Positions 25,417 to 37,400 of a stretch of 64,000 bases of DNA are shown here, in pieces. The stretch comes from Mytilus californianus. Lineage: Eukaryota; Mollusca; Bivalvia; Mytilida; Mytilidae. The notes below the pieces were generated by a model. The model did no database searches, was not told the DNA's origin, and saw nothing but the letters and a program-made list of their open reading frames with translations. The stretch spans positions 7,951,501 through 8,015,500 of the forward strand of contig NW_026262701.1 in NCBI RefSeq assembly GCF_021869535.1, in the 5' to 3' direction. A program made the translations under genes and the position numbers. Each line of letters starts with the position of its first letter. The first letter of the stretch is position 1.

Positions 25417-28400
25417 CTGAAAGAAAACAAACGATCAAAATATGCCTATAAATCTTGACCAGTTGAAAAAAACAAGAGTAGTTTCCATGTCTTTGATGGT
25501 ATTTGACATTTGGTTTATTGTCTTTCTTCGTTTATGACTATCATCTAGCTGAATTCGTCAAAACATTTCGGAATTTTGGTTCCTCAATGCTCTTAAACTT
25601 CATGCTATTTTTGGCACTTAGAATGTTTTGATTTGAGCGTCACTGATGAGTCTTTTGTAGACGAAACGCGCGTCTGGCGTTCAAAATTATAATCCTGGTC
25701 TACATTAATTATTTGATACGAAATATCACTCGATTTTAAGATGGATGTCTTGAATCTTCTAGTGGAGCAGGAACTGCTCCAAGTGAGTTCACATCAAACT
25801 AGCGGTTTTGTGTAACTTAATATTATGTTTCTGCTTAATGTGCTTTACAGACTATTGTAAATCGCTCCTCGTCATGTTTTAAGGGACCCTTTTCAAATGC
25901 CCGTTCGTGTCATCTACGGAAGTAGACCACAGTCATGATTCCATGCATTCCTTTCATGTAAGTTTTCTGATTCTATTTATTCTTTCCTTTTCCAACTCTC
26001 AATTTTGCTTTCGTCTGTATATCAGTCAAACAACTATAATAAATCTGAATGCATCTAAGTTCGTGTATTTGATTCACTATTTCCTTCCTCGTGTCCGACT
26101 TCGTTTAATAACAATTCGCGACATATTACTATGAAGATGACATTAAACGTGTATATAACAATTCGTAATGTTAAAATGCAGAAAAACAAAGGTGAATGGA
26201 GGTAGTAATGTATAGTGTCTCATTATGACGATAGATGGCGGAGATTTTAATGCAAACAAATGCTCCCACAGGAAACGTTATTCTGGTCTGTGTAATTACC
26301 CAACGACTCCATCCGAAAAATGAACCACTTTGCATACAAATACCGGGCTGAAATAGATATGGTTTGGTTGCAGTAAGGTGTTGAAAGGTGTTTTAACCTA
26401 AATAAATTGATCACGTTTTTAATAAAAAAAATGTGTAGATAATATGAAATTTTATGAACAATTTGTGTATTAAGTACCTGAATTCGTAATCGTAATACAT
26501 TGTCATACAGGTCATTATGTGCAAGTAAACATTGCTTATTCCATTCGCCTTTTTGTATTCTGCGTTGTGACATTAAAAATTGTAAATTACATTTGATTAA
26601 GTTAATACCAACGTAAATCTTATTTGTTTTATAGAGTCTCTAAAGAAGGCTCTAAAATTGTTAAACATTGATAGATTAAAAGTGGCTCCGCAAGCACACA
26701 CGAACGAATTCGTACACAAGAAAGAGATAAATAACTAAAATACACGAAGTGAACGCTGACTCACTAAGGTACATGTAAGGTTATGTTAGATAAATAATGT
26801 CAAATGGAGACAAAAGCAACATGCGAGTTAAAAGAATAATGTCGGATGGAGAAGATATCAACTTGTGAGTTAGGAAAAGAATGTTAGATGAAGAGGGAAG
26901 CAACATGCGAGTTAGAGATAAACTATCAGATGAAGATGAAAGCACCATAGGGGTATAACAGAAAGTAGCAGATTAGGACGAAAGCAACATGTGAGTTAGA
27001 GAGAAAATATCAGATGAAGAAGAAAACCACACGTGAGTAAATGAGATAATATCAGATGAAGCCTAAAGCAACATGCTAGTTAAAGATATAATGCCAAATG
27101 AAGTCAAAAGCAACATGTGAGTTTAATAGAAAATGTCATATGAAGACGAAAGCAACATGTGGAGTAGAGAAAATATATCAGATGGAGACGAAAACCACAT
27201 GTGAGAAAGAGAGAAAATATCAGATAAATACGAAAGCAACATGAGGGTTAGAGAGAAAATATCGGATGTAGACGAAAACCACATGTGAGTTAGAGAGATA
27301 ATGTCAGATGAAGACGAAAACAACAGATGAGTAATAGAAAAAAATGTCAAATCAAGATGAAAGCAACATGTGAGTTAGAAAGAGAATGTCAGATGAAGAC
27401 GAAAACAACAGATGAGTAAAAGAAAGAATGTCAAATGGAGATGAAAGCAATCTGTTAGTAAGAGAGAGAATGTCACATGAAGACGAAAATAGCATATGAG
27501 TAATATAAAGAATGTCAAATGAAGACAAAAGCAACATATAAGTTAGAGAAAGATAGTCAAATGAAGAAGAAAGCAACATGTGACTTAGAGATAAAATATC
27601 AGATTAAGTTGAAAGCAACATGTGAGTTAGAGAGAAAATATCAGATGGAGGCGAAAGCAACATGTGACTTATAGAGAAATGTTTGATGAAGACGAAAGTA
27701 ATATATGAGTAAGAGATAAAAATATCACTTTAAGACGAAAACAACATATATAAGTTATCAATATGATAAGGAGTCTAGAATGATAGAATGAGAATGCAAA
27801 GATTTATAGCGATACTCTCCATACATAAGTGTCTTACATTTCAGGTTTGTTAAGATTGATTTAGGCCTCCGAAAAAAAAAATATTTTGTCATTTAAAGCT
27901 AAAATTATAACAGTTTAATTTTAAATGAACCATATTTCCTTCGTTATTTTTCCAAAACTTTGCTATTCTTCAACTGTTGGTTATGCATAATGAAGATCAA
28001 AACACATACCTGGAAAATCTTGCAGACTTAGGATGATATATTTTTCATTTTTTTCTAAATCAAAGAAATAAATTCGCCAAAATAGATACAATACGAGTCC
28101 ACTAATCTATACTAACACTACATACCTACCCGGAAGATGGATGTTCTAGTCTTGAATGTTCAAATACATTAGATGTCCTAGTGTAGTCCTCGCTGTAATC
28201 TACAGATACGGATGCGTCAGGGTCACGTGGTTTCATTTTCACACAAAGAACTTTCCTTACTTGGTTGTTAGTTAGTACATGACAGAAGAAAAGCAGCATT
28301 CCCTGTAAGAAAGCTTATTGAAATAATTTTTGAATCTTTAAATGTTTTTTTTGCAATCCTATGAGAGAGAAAAATGTGCTAGTCCTAAATTTTCTTACTC

Positions 28401-31400
28401 GGATAATCCCAAATAAAGGGACACGGATTTCTCCTAAAACCATTTAATCTGTTGGAGCCAAAGATACATGCACGATGTAGTTGAAATGTTCCTCAAATAA
28501 TGACTCATAATTACTAATTATCTTGGGGTGCATTAATATATTTTAAGTCAGAAGTAACAGAATGTTATAAAATCAAAGTTAATTGTTTTCCAGAAAGCAT
28601 TCCAATAGTAGAGAAAACAAAGAATTTACGACTAACAATCATTTGAGGACTAAAAATAAAGATGCCGTACAAAGCCTTTTTTCCAGTACAAGTGAGAGGC
28701 ATTCCTACCTGTGTTGATGCAAGGAATACGAATACATAGGCCATGACCTTAGGTGAACCGAAGGTCACAATGAAACCAAGAGTCCAGGTTAGTCCTAAAA
28801 CACTCAACAAGGACACTCCAGTTAAACACTGCTGCCTATAAAAAAATAGTCGCATTCATAATCTAACATAGATACATGTACAATATCTTCTTTGTATCGT
28901 TATAGTTGCATTGGGATTGGCTGTGGATTTTTTTTATGCACAATAAAGAGTGTTAGCTTGTCAAATTTACAATATTTCAATATAATTGGTAACCTTTCTA
29001 ACGTTTCTCTAAGGAAATCGTTAATTAAAACGAACTCAACAACCCGTAATGATTTGGTTGACCGTTATAAAACATCTGTGTCACAAATGTCAACGGATAT
29101 GTTCTACTTGTAGTTACCGTAATCCGGTCCTCTTTTCGCCGAAAGTGACATTACTAGTACCTAATGCGACCTATCACCGGATTTGTACCTGCACGAGGAA
29201 TATAGTGGGTTTCACATGTGGAGCCCTACCAGGATTGACCCCTGTTTTTAATAGGGTTCATGCATTTTTGTTTAGTGCAATATTTTGTTATTGTTGTTTG
29301 CGTGTTCATCTTTTTGTATGTTATATTTCACTCATACTCACTTTATTATATTAGGAAGACTTTCTCCACGTTTAATGTCAAGTGAGAAACGTGTAGCCAT
29401 CATTAAAAGAAAAACACACCAATTGATCTAAACATAAAAAAAGAAGTGTGATTAGATAGTTGAATAAGTTGTGTAATATATGATTTGAGAACATTTTCCT
29501 TACGCTGAAAAGTATGCATAAAATAAGAGCACCAAAAGAAATGCCTTTGGATATCTTAATTGGATACAGATGCAACTTTAACGAAATATTTAATTTACCA
29601 TTAATCGTACTATATTTTTATGTTTTTTTCTTGTTTTTTTCTGTTTATCTAAGACGTTTTAATTTAGATAGAAATGGCGTAATCAGTATCTACGTTTAAA
29701 GTTTTACTTTTCATTTTACTTTCAAAACGTTCAACTACAGTTAGACATCTTCATTTATAAATCAACTTGTGCATTTATCTTCAGTTTTTTGAAAGTCCTT
29801 AATCGGTAAAGTATGGTAAAATTTGTAAGTAGACTTCAAAAGCTTGAATTGCACCCGATTTGTTACTCTGGCATAGGTTTTTTTTCGAATATTTCTGCAG
29901 CGTTTACCAATAAATACAAAATTAAGAGTTCTCCATAGAAAATATATTCAGATACTAGTACAACAAGGATATCTCCAAGTTGAACCAAAGACTTCACAAT
30001 TCTTTTTGCTGCCTCGCCACCTTTCACGCGGCTTATTGTAGTTAGTTTAAACAAAATCTATTCAGATAAATTATCACATAACGATAGAATACAATTGAAA
30101 TAAATATAAAGGATTCAGAAACAAGCAAATTTGCTTTAACAAATCTGTCTTCTGTAGTAGTTAGAGCAGACTGGTCAGTTATGCACAAGAAGGGTTTTAT
30201 TAGTTCCTTTAAGGGGACAATTAATGTGTGAGCTAGAACGTTGAAAATTCGACCAGCGAGTCGTTCTAGTACAACGCCGGCTAAATTCATATCCCATCAA
30301 CATGTTGTCGTACTAAAAATGCATTTTTTTGTGACACTTTTTACTTGGATTTAAGTACCAATCAAACAACAAAGTAACAAACGTGATGATTTAAGTTTTC
30401 CTATCGTCAACTTCCCATTTTTAGCTCACGTGGCCTAAAAGGCCAAGTGAGCTTTTCTCATCACTTGGCGTCCGTCGTCCGTTGTCTGTCGTCGTCGTCG
30501 TCGTTAACTTTTTACATTTTGAACTTCTTCTAGAGAACCACTGAATGGAATGAAACCAAACATGGCATGAATGTTCCTTATGAAGTGCTTACCAAGTGTT
30601 TTTACTTTGTAGCTGATCCATCTTCCAAGATGGCCACCAGAGAGGGACTTCTTTTAACATAGGACCCTACGGACAATACATACAAATGTCTTCTTTTAGA
30701 GAACCACTGAATGGAATGAAACCAAACATAGCATGAATGTTTCTTATGAGGTGCTGACCAAGTGTTGTTACTTTGAAGCCGATCCATCATCCAAGATGGC
30801 CGCCAGAGGGGGACTTAGTTTAACATACGACACTATGGACAATACATACAAATGTCTTCTTTAGAGAACCACTGAATGGAAAGAAATTAAACATGACATG
30901 AATGTTCCTTATAAAGTGCTGACCAAGTGTTGTAACTTTGTAGGCGATCCATCATCCAAGATGGCCGCCAGCGGGGGGACTTAGTTTAACATAGGACCCT
31001 ATGGGAAATACATACAAATGTATTATTTTAGAGAACCACTGAATGGAATGAAAATAAAACATGGCATGAATGTTCCTTATGAGGTGCTGACCAAGTTTTT
31101 TTTAACTTTGTAGGCGATCAATCATCCGAGATGACCGCCAGCGGGGACTTAGTTAAACATAGGAACCTATGGGAAATACATACAAATGTCTTCTTTTAGA
31201 GAACCACTGAATGGAATAAAACCAAACATGGCATGAATGTTCCTAATGAGGGATGGCCAAGTGTTGTTACTTTGTAGCCGATCAATCATCCAAGATGGCT
31301 GGCAGCGGGGAACTTAGTTTAACAAAGGACCCTATGTGAAATACATACAAATGTCTTCTTTTAGAGAACAACTGAATAGAATAAACCAAACATGGATTGA

Positions 31401-34400
31401 TGTTCCTTATGAGGTGCTGACCAAGTGTTGTTACTTTGTAGCAAATCCATCAACCAAGATGGCTGCCAACGGGGGACTTAGTTTAACAAAGTACCCTATG
31501 GGAAATATATACAAATGTCTTCTTCTAGAAAACCGCTTAATGGATTGAAACCAAACATGGTATGAATGTGTCTTTTGAGTTGCTGTTACTTTGTAGCTGA
31601 TTTGTCATCCAAGATGGGTGCCAGCAGGGGGAGTAAGTTTAACATAAGACCCTATGGGAAATACATACAAATGCTTCTTCTAGAGAAGCACTGAATGGAA
31701 TGAAACCAAACATGGCATAAATGTTCCTTATGAGGTGCTGATGAAGACCTAAATTCATGTATCTTTATAGATTGAGATATACTGTAAACTGCAAAAATAT
31801 CAAGAAAAGACGATCTACACATAAGTCAACATGAGCAAAATTGTCAATTGACATCTTGTAGGAGTTATTGTCCTTATAAAGTCATTTTCTACAATTTTAA
31901 TTCATTGGTAATTTCTGAAAACTTTTCAAAAATATTTTGCTTTTGATTAAATACGAAGCCAATATTAAACCAAATTTGGACTCAATCATTATTAGGGTAT
32001 CTGTTATGATTTTAATCTATTTTTACATGATTTCCAAAACCAAAGTAGAATAGGTGAGCGACACAGGCTCTTGAGATCCTCTAGTTTAGTTGTAACATTC
32101 TATGTCTTGGCCAGCAAGTTTTGAAGGAAGACGTCTTCACAAATTGCACGACTGTCGTCATGAATTGATTGATAGACTCCATTTTTGAACTCATTAGTGG
32201 CAATTTAACTTGTCACATGTCCCACAATATCTACCTGACATTATTAACGGTTTTGTCTCATTCCTACTCGGTAGCAACAGCTTCGGTACTAACATTATTT
32301 ATAAAATGTATTTTTTTCGTAAATTCTCCGTTTATAAATTAATAGAGTTTTCGAAAAACTAAAGTTTCAACTCCCTCAGGCAAAGATGACCTTTGACAAA
32401 ATTTGGCATTTCTTTTTACGTTTTCGGGTCTTACAAATCCTTGGCTTTGAAATTTTATGGTTTTGAGCATTCCTGATGAGGGTTATCATGCATGAGGTCG
32501 ACCTACATAAAGATATTGTATACAGGAGATGTAAATTTAGTCGACACACCTATTTTTCACCACAACTAGAGTTCATGCTTTTCCATATATTTTCCCTCTC
32601 GTCTTTCTGTTTAAAGGATGGCTTATAATTTGCACTCAACATCAATATATTACATTTATACATTTTCTAAACTTCGATATAGAGAAATTCTAATATCAAG
32701 GTATAAAAAGGTATAAAAAGGTAAACGATCACCTTTAATGCAGTATTTTACGTAAGAGACGAGTATAGTTTCTGATGTATAAAACCAGCCGGACGTAAAA
32801 AATTATAAGACTTGTATGGGTTAGCAGGAAATGCTTACACTGTAGAGACTTCTGGTACAACTCAAATTGGAGATCATACGATTTAAATTGTCTTTACTAT
32901 CTTGTTTGATTGCTTGTTACTAGGGTTATTTTCTAACAGGCCTCGATGTTCTTAATTCATTTTTACGCCGATGTAAGTGGCATCTCTATCGTTCACCGTT
33001 GAATCATTCTAATAACCCAAATGAATAACATTCCTTTGCTTTATTGATTATATTTTCTAGTATTTCATAGGATGTATGTGCTATGTACATCACCCAGTTA
33101 TTCTATGTAAAAGTGACTGTTGAATGTATATATTTTATTATGATAAAATAATTAGTAACTTACAATTTGTATTATCATTACAGGGCCAAGAAACGCCCAT
33201 CTGGTTCCGTGCTCCGTAGGTAACCAGCATCTGAAAGTAACAGAACATATATATGTTGGATGCAATAATTATCTAAATTTATTCGGGAAGAATTGTATCA
33301 CGCTTGGACCAACCAAAAAAAAAAACCAAACTAATCATCAAATACATTAAAAATATCATATTTAATATTTCTCCTTTTAATCAAAACTTAAAACTATTTA
33401 ATCACAAGACAAAAGACCAAGTTATAACCCGTGATACCTTTTTTATAAGAAAAATGAACTTACAAAGCACCTTTTCCAAAATCTCCTCCTCGCAACGAGA
33501 CCGTCAATAAAGATATTAGTAATGGTGCTCCCCAGCACATAAACACAATCACTGGTCGTTTCTTCTTGATATCACCAAAGTTTTTCAACTGAAAACAATA
33601 ACTTGTAAGTATAAAAAATGAACAATTATTATGGCCATCAATTGCACATCTGATTATTAAAAACATTCATCAAATTTGAATGAATTTGATATGTGACTTT
33701 TTAAATTAATATTTTATTCTTTCATAGTACAGGTCATTCTAATATCTTACAGGGTGCCAATCGAGAATGACAGGATGTTGAAGACTGTTATTTATGGGTA
33801 ACATTATATGTTTGTCCGAGAATGACAGGATGTTGAAGACTGTTATTTATAGGTAACATTATATGTTCGGCCGAGAATGACAGGATGTTGAAGACTGTTA
33901 TTTATGGGTAACATTATATGTTCGGCCGAGAATGACAGGATGTTGAAGACTGTTATTTATAGGTAACATTATATGTTCGGCCGAGAATGACAGGATGTTG
34001 AAGACTGTTATTTATGGGTAACATTATATGTTCGGCCGAGAATGACAGGATGTTGAAGACTGTTATTTATAGGTAACATTATATGTTCGACCGAGAATGA
34101 CAGGATGTTGAAGACTGTTATTTATAGGTAACATTATATGTTCGGCCGAGAATGACAGGATGTTGAAGACTGTTATTTATAGGTAACATTATATGTTCGG
34201 CCGAGAATGACAGGATGTTGAAGACTGTTATTTATGGGTAACATTATATGTTCGGCCGAGAATGACAGGATGTTGAAGACTGTTATTTATAGGTAACATT
34301 ATATGTTTGTCAGAGAATGACAGGATGTTGAAGACTGTTATTTATGGGTAACATTATATGTTTGTCAGAGAATGACAGGATGTTGAATACTGTTATTTAT

Positions 34401-37400
34401 AGGTAACATTATATGTTTGTCCGAGAATGACAGGATGCTGAAGACTGTTATTTACGGGTAACATTATATGTTTGTCCGAGAATGACGGATGTGCTGAATA
34501 CTGTTATTTATGGGTAACATTATATGTTTGTCCGAGAATGACAGGATGCTGAAGACTGTTATTTATAGGTAACATTATATGTTTGTCAGAGAATGACAGG
34601 ATGTTGAAGACTGTTATTTATAGGTAACATTATATGTTTGTCCGAGAATGAAAGGATGTTGAAGACTGTTATTTATAGGAAACATTATATGTTTGTCCGA
34701 GAATGACAGGATGCTGAAGATTGTTATTTATAGGTAACATTATATGTTTGTCCGAGAATGACAGGATGCTGAATACTGTTATTTATGGGTAACATTATAT
34801 GTTTGTCCAAGAATGACAGGATGCTGAATACTGTTATTTATGGGTAACATTATATGTTTGTCCGAGAATGACAGGATGCTGAAGATTGTTATTTATAGGT
34901 AACATTATATGTTTGTCCGAGAATGACAGGATGCTGAATACTGTTATTTATGGGTAACATTATATGTTTGTCCAAGAATGACAGGATGCTGAATACTGTT
35001 ATTTTGGGGCAACATTATTTATGCGGTGTAAATTGTTTGTCCGAGAATGACAGGATGTTGAACACTGCTATTTTTGGGTTAACTTGTGCATGCGGTGTAA
35101 ATGGTTTGTCCAAGAATGACAGGATGTTGAACACTGCTAATTTTGGGTCAGCTTGTGCATGCGGTGTAAATGGTTTGTCCAGGAATGACAGGATGTTGAA
35201 CACTGTTATTTTTGGGTAACATTATGCATGCGGTGTAAATGGTTTGTCCGGCTAACTCCTCCCACAGTTTTTAAGCTAGAACTTTATATTATGTAAGATA
35301 TTATTACATTTACCAAGGGCGTGCAAATTGTCAGGATTTCGTTTTTCTTTTTTTTTCTACCATTAATGACAGGTTTCGTCATGTTTATGCCTCAGTGGAC
35401 AAACGTCCAGTTGTCTACCTGTCATTACATAGTGGTGTAAAAATGCATTTAACATGATTTTTTATCGGATAAGTAAAATTATCACATCAGTCCCGTATCA
35501 AACAAGAACAGAACTGGATACTTCACTTATCCTGCGAAGTACATATTTGCATTAATATCATTCTTTTTAACTTCATGTTAAAGTTTACTACAAAACTTGA
35601 TTTTGAAAGGAACAACAGCTGCAACAATAAATTGTCCTACATTATGGAATAACTCATAGCTATGGCGTAGGAATCAAATGTGTCTTACAGACACAACCAT
35701 TTAAAGTTGTACTTCAACATCACTGTTTGCTAAATCTAATGTTTGCGGATCTATAATCATGCATTCGGCGGTGGCATCATCTTTGTCAAATCGCCACAAT
35801 AATTTACTATTTGATATTAACATATGCTTGTAACATTTAAGTCTAAGTAATCGTCGCATGTAAACTTTAAAGAGCCTGTGTCGCTCACCTGGATCTATGT
35901 GTTTCTTTAACAATGACAATGACCATTATTCCAATATTGAAGACTAGAATACAGTTCATGACTTAATTTTCTCTTTTGTTGATCTTGTATAACTGATCAT
36001 GATTACAGTTTCTCTTTTTCTATTAGAGTTTTTATAGAAAAATGGTTAAAAATCATTATTAAAAGGCAATAACTCCTATAAGAAGCGGCAATTTTGGCTG
36101 TGTTGATCTATTTGTTGATATATCTTGCTGGTTATTTTTACAGTTTACAGTTCTCCCTATCTCCTTAGTCATTCAACAAAACGCAAAAAGGTAAAATTTG
36201 GAGTCAACTCAAAATTTCAATTATGGTGAAGTTTTTCTAGATCTTGCCTTGCTAATCGTTTTTTGCTGTTTCAAAATTTTTTAAATCTACCAAATATTTT
36301 GCCGAAAAGTAGATAAAAGAAAATCATTATAAAATGACAATAACCCCTGTAAGGAGTTGACTGACAATTTGGGCCATCTTGAAATATTGTAAATCTTTTC
36401 CTGCTGATAATTTTTCTTGGTAGAGTTTTCATTTATCTATTATAGTTTTCAAGATGAAAGGCAAATACACAAAACAAGTAAAATGGTGAATATCGTCAGT
36501 AATGGGCAACAACTCCTATCAGGATTTGACTGCCGATTTCGGCAATGTTGACATATTTCTAGAGTTTGTCTTTGCTGGTAATTTTTGCTATCTAAATTCT
36601 ATCTACAATTATAATTAATACCTTAGAGCATAGATGAATTCCATATGAGAAAGAACAGAAATGGACAACGAGAAACAAATACTGTATAACAACTGTGGCG
36701 GATGTACACATTCCCTAAAAATAAAAAATAAATTGTCAAATCAATAAATTATTTATTAAATTAAATTTTAGAAACAACAAACATTGACATTTTGAATTAC
36801 ATAACCGAATACATATAACATTATTTTCTATTTTATAAACCAAACTTTTACTGTACTATATTGCAATCGAAAAAACATTTCCAAACACAGAATTTCAAGA
36901 TTAACATTACAAAACATGAGGAGGACAATTTACATAGTATGTCAATATTTTACCTTTTCAGGATAGGCATTTTCTGCTGCTATGAACGCTAGTTGTGATG
37001 TGACCAAACTGATACAAAGGTTTGTTAATATAAACGTGCTATCATTCCCCACACTACAATTATAAACAAACATTGTGAAAGTCAAGATGAAAACAAAAAC
37101 AAAAGCTGTTGGTTCTTTTTGAAACTCGTGTCTTGAATTTATACACAATATTTCTTCGTTTTTATCTTACTTTCGATAAGATACTGTTAATCAATTAATT
37201 TTCGCAAGCGATTTATTTTTGCGATTATTGCGAGAAGAAAAATAATTCGAATATTAATGATTGTGAATATTACAAAATAGGATCTTCTTTTGTAAGAATA
37301 CATCAACAAAGTGAGGAAATCGCGAGAATAAATCGTCGCGAATTCGTTTAAAAGTATCCACAAAAAAGTTGGTATATAGTAATAATCTTTGTGTTTTATA

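Noticed and set aside
27123..27579. Hydrophobic minus-strand frames SDIFSLTHMLL
   Set aside because: By-product of a 42-bp tandem repeat whose period is a multiple of three.
29378..29575. Minus-strand hydrophobic frame resembling TM1-TM2 of a receptor
   Set aside because: It lacks conserved residues and bounding splice sites. AT-rich DNA commonly yields such frames.
32460..32500. Third intact hammerhead candidate (CCTGATGAGGG)
   Set aside because: The GAAA box and a pairing stem II are missing.
34950..35219. Plus-strand frame with NDRMLNT repeats
   Set aside because: It follows from the 63-bp variant of the minisatellite and has no start context or splice signals.
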